From Ignavibacteria bacterium (lineage in GTDB: Bacteria > Bacteroidota > Ignavibacteria > Tepidaquicellales > Tepidaquicellaceae): a DNA stretch of 64,000 nucleotides. Positions 55,201-64,000 of the stretch are shown here, piece after piece; the first letter of the stretch is position 1, and each line of letters begins with the position of its first letter. The notes under the pieces are model-generated. The model searched no databases, was not told the origin of the DNA, and saw nothing but the letters and a program-made list of their open reading frames with translations. The stretch is taken from positions 310,001-374,000 of the forward strand of contig JADJWZ010000036.1 of NCBI GenBank assembly GCA_016716125.1. The letters run 5' to 3'. Position numbers and translations under genes: made by a program.

Positions 55201-56557
55201 TTATATGATCCCAGCCATTCTGACCGGGCATAAGTACAGTCGTAGATACAAGTATACCTCTTATTTCTTCATTCGTAAGCGACGGGTTTTTTGAAAGCAG
55301 AAGTCCGGCAATGCCTGCTACAAGCGGAGCGGCAAATGATGTTCCGTTTATTTTATCATAATCACCGCCGTATTGTGAGCTGCCTTTTCCCGTCCTTACT
55401 GTAGTCATGTTTTGAAAACCGGGAGCAAAAATATCTACGGTCTCACCGAAAGAAGAGAAACTCGCTTTATTATTTGTATTGTCCGATGCGCCGACGGAAA
55501 CAACCTCATCATAAGCGGAAGGATAATGCAGTCTGTCTGTTCCGTCATTACCCGCTGAGCAAATGATCAATACATTCTGCGAATATGCAAATCTAATCAC
55601 GTCTCTCAAAAGATTACTGAACGCATAATCTCCGAAACTGAAATTAAAAATCCTGACTCCATTTGCAACGCCGTATAGAATAGCATTTGCGACATCATCT
55701 TCCTCTCCGAAACCTTCGGCATCAAAAGCTCTCAGCACCATCACTTTACATCCGGGAGCGACTGATGAAATTCCCCTGCCGTTATTAAAGCCGGCATTTA
55801 TTACACCTGTTACAGCGGTACCGTGAGAAAATTTATTGTCATCTGTCGGATCATTATCAGGATTGAGATAATCTCCTCTTCTCGGATCACCGGTCAGCGG
55901 CTGATCTGTGAAATCATATCCGCGCCAGTCATCTATAAATCCGTTATTGTCATCGTCTATTCCGTTGGATTCTTTACCGTTTCCGTATTCACCGTAATTG
56001 ATCTTAAAACTGTTCAGAAGATCCGGGTGAAGAAAATCGAGACCGGTATCAATTACTCCGATCACAACATTTGAATCGCCGAGAGTAATGTCCCATAAAT
56101 TTTGCATACCGATATAATTGAGATAATACTGTTCGTTATAGAGAGGATCATTCGGCGTAAATTCCAGAGCAGAATAATTATCCAGCTTCAGAGAATTATT
56201 GATCTGTATATATTCTATATATTCATTCTTACCTGCCTGTGTAAGTATTACATCGAGATTAACATTATCGGTTTCGATAATGAAAATTCTGTCAAGACCG
56301 GAGGAAGAAAAACTTCTGCTGTCAAAATTCTGAAGCATCTTAATGCTGAATACAGCTTTTGAATTTCTAAATCCATAATCTCTGCTGAGCTTTGATATTG
56401 CTGAATTACCTGATCCCGGTTTATTACTTCTGAAATTTGAAAGGACTGAAGCAGGTGTATTTTCCTTAAACTTAATTATAAGAGAAGTCTGCGCGATCAT
56501 GATCTCCGAAGTTAAAAAGAGTAAAATCAGAGCAGTTAAAATTTTTATATGAGACAT
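52245..56557 (-). CDS. Giant S8 protease with FG-GAP repeats and T9SS tail, two one-base insertions
   Basis: Signal peptide ILTALILLFLTSEIMIAQ, inhibitor-like N-terminus, subtilase domain with Asp in VIGVIDTGLDFLHPDL (about 170), His in FSHGTAVTGVI (about 243) and Ser in INGTSFAAPLVAGIAG (about 403). FG-GAP/VCBS-type calcium repeats follow (DITGNGINDFLVNDI, DIDGDGNFEILAS, DFDGDGKADIMFS), then an FN3-like domain and a type IX sorting tail (VYPNPYSINN, ASIEIYDLKGK-like, GIYIYRATGKN). Frame breaks at about 54145 (AA to AAA in DGDGNLELLG) and about 53980 (one extra G in DGDGKADIM); both removed, the gene is 1436 residues. Divided into three pieces as it stands. Confidence 0.88.
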
Positions 56558-56599
56558 ATAATATACGATAATTACTTTTTGAAATTTAAAATGTTGAAA

Positions 56600-58345
56600 T
56601 TAATTATTCTCCTCCTTTTTGATTTTTTTCAAAACCCAATTATCATTATCTACAATTACATCGAGAGGAATTCCTTTTACAGAATGATCGATCTGCTGAC
56701 TTCTGCGGTCATTAAATACGGTAATTTCTTCTTCCCCCGCATTTGTTTTGAATAAAATTTTGAGAGGCATGGAATACACTTCCATATCATCCTGATTTTG
56801 CTTCAGCATAAGACTTACTTTGTATAAATCCGCTGAAGCATCATCTTTTTCATAATTCCATGAGTACGAATATTCGGGTCGTCCGGCGCCGGTAAATATC
56901 CATTGATTGAAAAAATAGTTCAAGTCATTTCCCGTAATGTCTTCGCAAATTTTCTTAAACTGATATGTATCGGCGTTTTTATATTTGTATTCTTCATAAT
57001 ACGTTCTGATTATCTGCCGGAAAAGCGAATCACCTGTTACGCCTCTAAGCATATGAAGACACCAGCTTCCTTTTTTGTAAACTGTCGGACCGAATATATA
57101 TCCTTCCGGATCATATACAGTTCCCATAAAAAAAGAATAATCGCTTTTTTTCATAAACTTTTTCAGCGCTTCTTTTCCATTTTTATGTTCGACCCATAAA
57201 GCTTCTCCATAGGAAGCAAAACCTTCATTAAGCCAGATATCTTTCCATGATGCTGGAGTAACTGCATCGCCGAACCACTGATGAACAAGCTCATGCACGA
57301 CAATGTCTTCATATTTTCCGTTACCTGTAACTAGAGTATATCCCATGCTTGAAATGGTCTGATGTTCCATTGCTCCGCCAACCCAGCCGAATGTTGCCAT
57401 TCCGTATTTTTCATTAATGAACGGATATTCGCCGATATAGCCTGAAAAGAATTCTAACATATCAACCGTATTTTTCCAGTCATACTTTGCCTTTTCAGTC
57501 AGGTAAGGATACGTATAATATTCTACCGGCATTTGAATTTTACCGTCCATTGAATTATAAGTATCTGTCCATTTGTCATATTTTCCGATTGCAAGTGAAA
57601 CGAGATAAGTAGCGGTAGGATAAGAAGTTTTCCAGTGAAAGGTCTTTGAACCGTCTTCGTTATCGGAAACATCTGTAAGCAGACCGTTTGATACTGCAGT
57701 AAGTATTCCGGGAACGGTTAATATAATTTTAGCATCAGCTTTATCGGTGATTACATCTTTGCACGGCCACCATGTTTTAGCATGATTGGGTTCGCTTAAA
57801 GTATAAATTGCAGGCTCATCATCAAATTTTTTAATGCTGAAAGAATCAAAGCCTTTATTTTCCGGAATGCCTTCATAAACTATTTGAATATCAAAAGATT
57901 CATTTAATTTAAGCCTACTTTTTGTATCTGCAGTTATGTAGTCATCAAATCTCCTGTGAGGAATTTCATCTCCGTTTAACTTCACAGAATTCACAGTCAT
58001 ATTTCCTGCAAGATCAATATAAATTAAATTCAAAGTATCGGAGAGACTTTCTGAGTTCATATTCACTGATCCGATAATTTTCTTTTGAAGAATATCGAAA
58101 GAAAGATCCAGTTTATAACTTTTAACATCATAAAGTGATTGACTGTTTAAAATGCCGGAGTCGGTGTCAGATACTTTATCTGTTTCTATGTTATCATAAT
58201 ACTTTGCTGAAATGATCTGATAAAATTTATATACCTGATCTCGATCGACAAAGGATAACATTACTTTTAAACTGACAACGCTCCAAAATGCAATTGCTAA
58301 GAAGACAATCATTAAAACGGGTAAAAGAATTTTTAATTTATTCAT
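56600..58345 (-). CDS. M1-family aminopeptidase, membrane-anchored
   Basis: 581 residues. One N-terminal helix (ILLPVLMIVFLAIAFWSVVS) serves as signal anchor or signal peptide. The N-terminal beta domain (YKLDLSFDILQKKIIGSVNM) precedes the catalytic part with GGAMEHQTIS (GAMEN-like), the zinc site HELVHQWFGDAVTPASW (about 351) and NEGFASYGEAL 18 residues on, then YKKGSWCLHMLRG. The C-terminal ERAP-type domain is reduced, so it is shorter than PepN. Removes N-terminal residues from peptides in the periplasm. Confidence 0.92.
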   Translation of the reverse strand: MNKLKILLPVLMIVFLAIAFWSVVSLKVMLSFVDRDQVYKFYQIISAKYYDNIETDKVSDTDSGILNSQSLYDVKSYKLDLSFDILQKKIIGSVNMNSESLSDTLNLIYIDLAGNMTVNSVKLNGDEIPHRRFDDYITADTKSRLKLNESFDIQIVYEGIPENKGFDSFSIKKFDDEPAIYTLSEPNHAKTWWPCKDVITDKADAKIILTVPGILTAVSNGLLTDVSDNEDGSKTFHWKTSYPTATYLVSLAIGKYDKWTDTYNSMDGKIQMPVEYYTYPYLTEKAKYDWKNTVDMLEFFSGYIGEYPFINEKYGMATFGWVGGAMEHQTISSMGYTLVTGNGKYEDIVVHELVHQWFGDAVTPASWKDIWLNEGFASYGEALWVEHKNGKEALKKFMKKSDYSFFMGTVYDPEGYIFGPTVYKKGSWCLHMLRGVTGDSLFRQIIRTYYEEYKYKNADTYQFKKICEDITGNDLNYFFNQWIFTGAGRPEYSYSWNYEKDDASADLYKVSLMLKQNQDDMEVYSMPLKILFKTNAGEEEITVFNDRRSQQIDHSVKGIPLDVIVDNDNWVLKKIKKEENN

Positions 58346-58547
58346 AAAAAACAGCGGGGACAGAATCAGTAAACATATTTGCTATATTAAAGTTTTGCTT
58401 AATTGTGAATTATCATTAAATCAAATTTGAAATGTTAAATAGAAAGTCACAGTAATAAAACGGGAGGCATTTCTAATTTTCAACATAAGTAACTCATTAT
58501 TTGTAAATAAATTAGTTAAATTTATGACAAATAAAAATTTATTATAA

Positions 58548-59252
58548 ATGAGATTCAGAAAACTGATTTTAAGATCTATACCGTTGTTAATGATTCCTTT
58601 CTTGATGTCCTCCTGTATTTCGATCAACAGATCAATCAAGATAAACCGCGACGGATCCGGAAAAGAGATATTGAAAATTACATTTATGAAGGAGTTTTAT
58701 GATGTAATGGCTTCAATGTCAACGCTGATGGATTCTACACGAAGAGATGGTTTTCTTGATTCATTGTACAGCGATGAAGTTTTTGAAAATAAAACAGCTG
58801 AAAACTATGATACTATAGCAGGTTTAAAATTAATCGATCTGAGTTCAACAACCAACTCTGATTCTTCAAAAACTTTCCTAGTCGATTATGATTTTGATAA
58901 TATTTCAAAGATAGGTTCGTCGCTGAGTCATATTAATGAAAACGATGATAAATATGTAACAGATGTCAGTTTAAAGGAAAATGGGGACAAGGTTTATTTC
59001 TTATATGAATACAGATTAAAGGATAGCATATTAGCCACTGAAAACAGTTCTGATTCACTTGCCCTGGATATGAAAACAAGCATGTCAAAAATGTTTGAAG
59101 GCGGAAATTTCAGTTTTGAAGTTGAATTACCTTACAATGTTATATCCAGTAATTCCAATAACCGGAGCGGAAATATTTTGAAATGGGATTTTCCAATGAC
59201 GGATGTAATACTTTCGGATAAGATCAGACTTGAGGCGGAGATGGAAAAATAA
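58548..59252 (+). CDS. Lipoprotein of unknown function
   Basis: 234 residues. The leader ILRSIPLLMIPFLMSSCISI has a lipobox with Cys at about 24. The mature part INRSIKINRDGSGKEILKIT starts like lipoproteins with an outer-membrane beta-sandwich and continues with FLVDYDFDNISKIGSSL and KMFEGGNFSFEVELPYNVIS. No enzyme motif. It stands 136 bp before the next lipoprotein gene and may be its own unit. Confidence 0.75.
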   Translation: MRFRKLILRSIPLLMIPFLMSSCISINRSIKINRDGSGKEILKITFMKEFYDVMASMSTLMDSTRRDGFLDSLYSDEVFENKTAENYDTIAGLKLIDLSSTTNSDSSKTFLVDYDFDNISKIGSSLSHINENDDKYVTDVSLKENGDKVYFLYEYRLKDSILATENSSDSLALDMKTSMSKMFEGGNFSFEVELPYNVISSNSNNRSGNILKWDFPMTDVILSDKIRLEAEMEK

Positions 59253-59388
59253 TAATTCCCCATGTGGATTGAAAAGAATGATTATTGTAGATAAATTGGA
59301 CACAGTCAGGATGGTTTAGAAATTATTTAAGGAAATTATCGTTATTCATGGTATAGTAATTGAAGTTATATAAATAAATAAAATAAAG

Positions 59389-59868
59389 ATGGAAAAAAAC
59401 TTTTTAAATTATACTTTGTGTATATTGATGATAACAGTTTTAATATCATGTGCAAAGGAAGTACCGCCGGAATTACTCAGCAACAAACCAAAAACAACTG
59501 AGAAGCAGGAAATGCCTGATGACTCAATCCACAGAAATCTAAAAAGCCCGCAGGGAAATACCGAAGGCAGTCAGGAAAGCTGGAATGATGAAGGAGCAAA
59601 TAAACTTGTTCAGGAAGCGGATGATGCAGACAAAACCTACAGGAAGACCAAATCCGAATCTGACAAAAGCAGTACTATTGATGCTCAGATGAAAGCTGCG
59701 AATTATTTAATGTTTGAAGCCGATCTTCCTCCAAAGGATAAATACAAACCTGCATTGCAGAGATACAGAAGAGTGCTTGAGCTTGACCCTGGTAACAGTG
59801 AAGCGCTTGCAAACAAGAAGCAGATAGAAGATATTTATAAATCCATGGGAAAACCCATACCGGAATAA
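59389..59868 (+). CDS. Lipoprotein with one TPR-like motif
   Basis: 159 residues. Lipobox TVLISCAKEVPPELL, a low-complexity polar stretch (EKQEMPDDSIHRNLKSPQGN) and a C-terminal helix pair ALQRYRRVLELDPGNSEALA. It lies 28 bp before ccmE on the same strand, so it may belong to the cytochrome maturation operon, for instance in haem-lyase assembly, but that is inferred only from position. Confidence 0.72.
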   Translation: MEKNFLNYTLCILMITVLISCAKEVPPELLSNKPKTTEKQEMPDDSIHRNLKSPQGNTEGSQESWNDEGANKLVQEADDADKTYRKTKSESDKSSTIDAQMKAANYLMFEADLPPKDKYKPALQRYRRVLELDPGNSEALANKKQIEDIYKSMGKPIPE

Positions 59869-59896
59869 TTTTAAAATGATATAAAATAAAATTAAT

Positions 59897-60289
59897 ATGA
59901 ATAAGAAAACAATAATCGGAACAGGTATAATAGTAATTTTTTTAGTTGTCGGTTTTCTGACTTTTTCAGAAAGCAAGATTGAATATACGGATTTTAGCAA
60001 GGCAACCGAAATTCACAGGACATGTCAGGTGAAAGGAACCTGGCAAAAGGATAAAGATTCAAAATATGACGCTGCTACAAATCAGTTTGAATTTTATATG
60101 ATTGATGAAAACAAGAATGAGATGAAGGTTGTACTGGACGGATCTATGCCGAATAATTTCGAAATGGCAGAATCTGTAGTAGCAAAAGGAAAGGTCAAAG
60201 ACGGCTATTTTCATGCAAAGGAAGTATTAACCAAATGTCCGTCGAAATATGAGGCCGAAGGTCATGAAGTTAAAAAAACAGGTACATAA
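59897..60289 (+). CDS. ccmE: Cytochrome c maturation protein CcmE, Cys-type
   Basis: 130 residues. One membrane anchor (IIGTGIIVIFLVVGFLTFSE) and a beta-barrel OB fold with HRTCQVKGTWQKD, YMIDENKNEMKVVLDGSMPN and AESVVAKGKVKDGYFHAKEV. It ends LTKCPSKYEAEG: the usual haem-binding H-x3-Y is C-P-S-K-Y here, the C-x3-Y variant known from some bacteria and archaea. CcmE carries haem from CcmC to CcmF in the periplasm. It sits 18 bp before ccmF. Confidence 0.9.
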   Translation: MNKKTIIGTGIIVIFLVVGFLTFSESKIEYTDFSKATEIHRTCQVKGTWQKDKDSKYDAATNQFEFYMIDENKNEMKVVLDGSMPNNFEMAESVVAKGKVKDGYFHAKEVLTKCPSKYEAEGHEVKKTGT

Positions 60290-60307
60290 AATTAAAATTA
60301 GTTTAAT

Positions 60308-62704
60308 ATGGGTTCATTTTTTATAACTGCGGGATTTATATCAGCTCTGATTGCGACTCTGGCATTTTTATTCGTCAGCAGAGGTAATGAAAAACTGATA
60401 AGACCTGCCAGAATATTTTTTCATGCAGCTGTAGTATTTACATTATCTTCATCTGCATTTTTACTATATCTGATAATCACACATCAGTTTCAGTATACAT
60501 ACGTCTGGAATTACAGTTCTACTGATCTGCCGCTGAATCTGCTTATCTCTACATTTTATGCAGGTCAGGAAGGCAGTTTTCATCTGTGGGCATTTATGAC
60601 AGCTGTACTTGGAATTTTCCTGCATGCATTTTTGATAAAAAGGGATTCTGATAAGACGAACAGCGGTCAAACTTCAAATGACACTTACGAACCGTTAGTC
60701 ATGTTTAATTATTCCCTTATACTTACTTTTTTATTATTTATAATGATAATAAAGTCACCGTATATGATGGTGTGGGAATCATTTCCTAAGGATGTGGAAG
60801 CAGGATTTGTACCTCAGGACGGAAGGGGATTAAATCCATTACTGCAAAACTTCTGGATGACAATACATCCTCCTATACTTTTTACCGGGTTTGCTTCACT
60901 GGCAATTCCTTTTGCTTTTGCAATGGCGGCATTATTTAAAAACAGATATGACAGATGGATGAAACTTGCTCTGCCATGGACTTTATTTACAGGAATGATA
61001 TTAGGTGTTGGAATTATGTTAGGCGGATTCTGGGCTTACGGAGTACTTGGATGGGGCGGATACTGGGGATGGGATCCGGTAGAGAATTCTTCGCTGGTCC
61101 CATGGATAGTAATAGTAGCTGCAATACATACAATGGTAGGTGAAGAAAAAACCGGAAAATATAAAAAGACAAGTTTACTTTTATGCATACTTGGATTTGT
61201 ATTTATGCTTTATTCAACTTTCCTGACGAGAAGCGGATTACTTGGTGACGCTTCTGTTCACTCTTTTGTAGATCCGGGACAGGAAGTATATTTATTTCTG
61301 ATCGTCTTTTTATCGTTATTCGGCGGTGGCGGAATAGCAATGATCTTATTCAGACTTAAGAGTTTAAAATCGCTCGAAACAAATTCCGGAATTAAACTTT
61401 CAAGAGAGTCAGCATTGATTATCGGAGCAATTACTTTATGCGCATCTGCTTTAATAATTTTAGTAGGAACGAGCTGGCCGATCTTTACAAAAGCAACTAT
61501 AGATCCTGCATTTTATAATAAGATGAATCTTCCGCTTGCAATTCTCATTGCAGTAATAAACGGGATAAGCATTTTACTTGCATGGAAACACACAGAAGAA
61601 AAAAGATTTTTCAAATCACTTTATCTTCCGGTAATACTGGCCGTTGTATTCACATCGGGACTTGTAATACTTGGAGTGGATGATATATTAATTGCGGTAT
61701 TTGCTGCTGCTTCTTTGTTTGCGTTTTTTATTAATCTGAATATTATTTTTAAAATATTAAACAAGAGTACAACTAAAGCCGGTCCATATATCGCGCATCT
61801 CGGGATAATGATACTATTCCTCGGAATTATCGGTTCATCGAAATATTCTCAGGAGGAAAATGTAACTCTGCCGATAGGAGAGACCAAAGAAGCTCTTGTA
61901 TACAGTCTTACATATAAAGGCGCAAGTCTGATCCCTGAAACTCACGACAAGTATCATTTCAATGTAATAGTAGAAAAAGACGGCAAAGGATATTTACTTC
62001 AGCCGATAATGTATTACAGTGATTACTCGGAAGGAATTATGAAAAATCCGGACATTGCAAATCTTGTCACTAAGGATATTTATCTTGAACCAATATCTCT
62101 TGAAACTCCACAGCCTTTTACTGAGCAAGATGTTGTGAATATTACAAAAGGTGCTGAAAAAGAAATTAAAGGTATTACAGTAAAGTTTCTGGATTTCGAT
62201 CAGTCTAAATTCAATCAGGAATCAATGATGAAAGGAGAAGAAAATATACTCGGAGCAAAACTTGAAGTTACTGTCAACGGAAAGAAAGAAGAATTATTGG
62301 TGGAGCAGTATTATTCCGGGGGACAGACACAAAATATACCTGTCAAACTTGAATCGAATCCTGATTTAACTTTTTATCTGACAAACATTGCAATTACTGG
62401 TGAATCTTCCGTAGACATTGCAGTAACAGACGGTCACCAGCATACAAATATTGCATCTGAAACATTAATTCTTACCGCAAGCATCAAACCGTTTATTAAT
62501 TTAGTATGGGGCGGTACAATAATAATGGCGTTAGGATTTTTTGCATCACTGATCAGCCGTCACAGAAGGTTCAATCTAAATGCAAAGAAAATTTCCGGTG
62601 ACACAGTGCAACATTCTGCTAACGGAAATGGACACGGAAATGGAAAGGTCACATATAGAAATAGTAATCACGTGCATAAGAAACCGAACATACATCATAG
62701 TTAA
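60308..62704 (+). CDS. ccmF: Cytochrome c haem lyase subunit CcmF
   Basis: 798 residues, about 14 membrane helices. WGGYWGWDPVENSSLVPWIV is the haem-handling WWD signature, GAMLGGFWAYGVLGWGGY-like context surrounds it, and the STFLTRSGLLGDASVHSF segment contains the conserved His. Other conserved histidines are in NFWMTIHPPILFTGFASL. A periplasmic C-terminal part of about 200 residues (from ENVTLPIGETKEALVYSLTY) ends with a His-rich tail (HSANGNGHGNGKVTYRNSNH). Attaches haem from CcmE to CxxCH apocytochromes, such as the one at the window end. Confidence 0.95.
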   Translation: MGSFFITAGFISALIATLAFLFVSRGNEKLIRPARIFFHAAVVFTLSSSAFLLYLIITHQFQYTYVWNYSSTDLPLNLLISTFYAGQEGSFHLWAFMTAVLGIFLHAFLIKRDSDKTNSGQTSNDTYEPLVMFNYSLILTFLLFIMIIKSPYMMVWESFPKDVEAGFVPQDGRGLNPLLQNFWMTIHPPILFTGFASLAIPFAFAMAALFKNRYDRWMKLALPWTLFTGMILGVGIMLGGFWAYGVLGWGGYWGWDPVENSSLVPWIVIVAAIHTMVGEEKTGKYKKTSLLLCILGFVFMLYSTFLTRSGLLGDASVHSFVDPGQEVYLFLIVFLSLFGGGGIAMILFRLKSLKSLETNSGIKLSRESALIIGAITLCASALIILVGTSWPIFTKATIDPAFYNKMNLPLAILIAVINGISILLAWKHTEEKRFFKSLYLPVILAVVFTSGLVILGVDDILIAVFAAASLFAFFINLNIIFKILNKSTTKAGPYIAHLGIMILFLGIIGSSKYSQEENVTLPIGETKEALVYSLTYKGASLIPETHDKYHFNVIVEKDGKGYLLQPIMYYSDYSEGIMKNPDIANLVTKDIYLEPISLETPQPFTEQDVVNITKGAEKEIKGITVKFLDFDQSKFNQESMMKGEENILGAKLEVTVNGKKEELLVEQYYSGGQTQNIPVKLESNPDLTFYLTNIAITGESSVDIAVTDGHQHTNIASETLILTASIKPFINLVWGGTIIMALGFFASLISRHRRFNLNAKKISGDTVQHSANGNGHGNGKVTYRNSNHVHKKPNIHHS

Positions 62705-62786
62705 ACTTCAAATAAGAATAATTCATAAAAAAACCCTAATTTGCTAGAACATCATAAATTAAGTAATAAAAAATTTTTAAAGACTG

Positions 62787-62828
62787 ACCGGAATTACAAT
62801 ACTCTACTAATTGTAATTCCGGTTTTTT
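62787..62828 (+). terminator. Terminator after ccmF
   Basis: ACCGGAATTACAAT (62787-62800) and ATTGTAATTCCGGT (62810-62823), 14 bp perfect, loop of 9, then TTTTT. 83 bp past the ccmF stop; it ends the ccm transcript before the M15 gene. Confidence 0.9.
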
Positions 62829-62864
62829 ATTTTACACAAACTATATTAATAAGAAAAGAAAAAT

Positions 62865-63662
62865 TTGAAATTCATATTAGTAATAAGTTCATTAGTTTAT
62901 TTTATCTCCGGATTCGGGAGCAGCTGTACGGAAGACAGTGAATTAAATCTGTTAAAGGACAGCACTGAAAAGATTGTTAAAATACCTGACAGACTTCAAA
63001 AACTTGTGGATGCTTATCCGGAATTTCTCGATTATGCCGATGAAAAAAATCTCTACTGGAAAGACGGAACGGTGATGATATATGATGACGGGATCACAGA
63101 CAAGACTCATGAAGAAATGCTTGACAATCCTGATCTTGAAGACATGATGTCTCAGAAATATGTTAAAGGCAGAGAATGGAATGTACCTCCGCCGGAGAAT
63201 TTCGAACCGGGCAGGATCCGATACGAACCTTTTTTCTTAAAGATGTACGGAAATAATTCAAATGAAGTAAGCGGAAATATAGTTAACATAAAATGGGCGG
63301 ACGGATCGAATGTTAGTTTCAGCAGTGTAAACGGAGCAGCAGACAGTCTGGAAAAAGTTGCTGAAGAGCTTTCAATGCTTCCCGGTGATTTTCAGAAATA
63401 TTTAAAGAACATTGGAGGCACTTTTGTCTGGAGGAATATAGCGGGAACGGACAGGCTCAGTAATCATTCATTCGGGACAGCAATAGATATAAACACAAAA
63501 TACTCTGATTACTGGAAGTGGAATAATAATGTAACTTACATAAACAGGATCCCGATTGAAATTGTTGAAGTGTTTGAGAAATACGGATTTATCTGGGGTG
63601 GGAAGTGGTATCATTATGACACTATGCATTTTGAATTCAGACCGGAATTGACAGCTGACTAA
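62865..63662 (+). CDS. M15-family D-Ala-D-Ala carboxypeptidase-like lipoprotein (TTG start)
   Basis: 265 residues from TTG 62865: KFILVISSLVYFISGFGSSC is a lipoprotein signal, with no ATG nearby that would keep it. The C-terminal half has VanY-like zinc motifs SNHSFGTAIDIN (S-x-H-x3-G-x-A-x-D) and GKWYHYDTMHFEFRPEL. It would trim peptidoglycan stem peptides at the outer face of the inner or inner face of the outer membrane. It is placed after the ccmF terminator as a separate unit. Confidence 0.85.
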   Translation: MKFILVISSLVYFISGFGSSCTEDSELNLLKDSTEKIVKIPDRLQKLVDAYPEFLDYADEKNLYWKDGTVMIYDDGITDKTHEEMLDNPDLEDMMSQKYVKGREWNVPPPENFEPGRIRYEPFFLKMYGNNSNEVSGNIVNIKWADGSNVSFSSVNGAADSLEKVAEELSMLPGDFQKYLKNIGGTFVWRNIAGTDRLSNHSFGTAIDINTKYSDYWKWNNNVTYINRIPIEIVEVFEKYGFIWGGKWYHYDTMHFEFRPELTAD

Positions 63663-63781
63663 AAAGTTGAATCAGCAAATTATATATTACAGTTATTTCA
63701 AAATAACATACACTAACTTATAAAAGGAGTAGATCATATCATTATTCGAATGTCCATTATATCCAGGTTGACTACCCTTCC

Positions 63782-64000
63782 CTAATTATAATCCACTACC
63801 CCGTTCACATGCTTTAACTTATTTATTATACTCCCCGACTGATCTATCACCGAACCATGACACTGATAACAAATTCCTATAGTATAACTCGGATAATGCG
63901 GATGGAAAAAATTTCCGTTAGGTATTGGATTCGGATTTCCTGTTACAGGATCACCGTGACATGATCCGCATTTTACGCTGTTTCTGTCTGTCCATACAGG
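63782..64000 (-). CDS. Multiheme c-type cytochrome, C-terminal part
   Basis: Seventy-two residues up to stop TAG 63784-63782; the gene continues past the right edge. Two haem motifs are seen, CGSCH and CYQCH, with a DPVTGNPNPIPNGNFFHPHY linker and a final HVNGVVDYN, a typical end of multihaem cytochromes. Probably exported and matured by the neighbouring CcmE/CcmF system. Total haem number unknown. Confidence 0.85.
   Translation of the reverse strand, partial: PVWTDRNSVKCGSCHGDPVTGNPNPIPNGNFFHPHYPSYTIGICYQCHGSVIDQSGSIINKLKHVNGVVDYN

Overview
The window looks like a chromosomal segment of an AT-rich, diderm bacterium of the Ignavibacteria / Bacteroidota-Chlorobi group. The grounds are a type IX secretion C-terminal domain with the NYPNPFNPVTRISFS signature (about 23.69 kb) and another at 52.25 kb, lipoproteins, a Kdo transferase and heptose genes for LPS, secreted dockerin-like proteins, genes mostly lacking strong Shine-Dalgarno sites, and a TAnnTTTG-type promoter upstream of an HU gene. 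The exact lineage cannot be fixed without a search.

Layout. 0-0.5 kb: 5' part of an exported intradiol dioxygenase (minus). 0.75-1.47 kb: two abutting degenerate arrays with a 21-bp period. 1.8-7.9 kb: a translation operon (rplM-rpsI-rpsB-tsf-pyrH-frr) running into LPS genes (waaA, gmhA). 7.9-12.2 kb: subtilisin-like protease, lipoyl acyltransferase E2, prs (minus). 12.3-19 kb: an accessory island with a broken DNA methyltransferase, a broken three-gene cassette (XRE regulator, DHH-like protein, unknown) and four tandem broken dockerin-type secreted proteins in an ABAB order. 19-23.9 kb: DUF3667 protein, truncated DUF4397 protein, heptosyltransferase, and a large secreted YCF48-type repeat protein with a T9SS tail.

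23.9-31.5 kb (minus) holds the most interesting locus: AraC-type regulator, PqqD-like protein, ATP-grasp ligase, fold-III PLP decarboxylase, a urea-transporter/M23 fusion, a TPR/outer-membrane barrel and a TPR protein, nearly all overlapping or touching. It reads as a dedicated pathway: carrier/recognition protein, ligase, decarboxylase, membrane exit and envelope parts. 32.6-35.2 kb is an ECF sigma/anti-sigma operon with DUF4097 and DUF6249 proteins. 35.3-39.3 kb is a second biosynthetic operon: two D-Ala-D-Ala-ligase-like enzymes, a GNAT and a KamA-type aminomutase. 39.5-51.3 kb contains ordinary single genes (HdeD, amide hydrolase, monooxygenase, RidA, MOSC, S41, MarR-GNAT, S9, M23-dockerin, VOC, SRPBCC). 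Two tRNA-Ser genes (CGA, GGA) and an HU gene follow. 52.2-58.3 kb holds a giant S8 protease with a T9SS tail and an M1 aminopeptidase. 58.5-64 kb has two lipoproteins, ccmE and ccmF, an M15 peptidase and the 3' end of a multiheme cytochrome c.

Sequence quality matters here. Five single-base insertions break four otherwise intact core genes (gmhA, the YCF48 protein, ridA, the S8 protease, the last with two), one in-frame TAG splits the TPR/barrel gene, and the 12.3-19 kb island is full of small indels, many of them losses next to homopolymers. The protein reading is conserved on both sides of each lesion I could place. Assembly error and recent decay cannot be told apart from the sequence alone.
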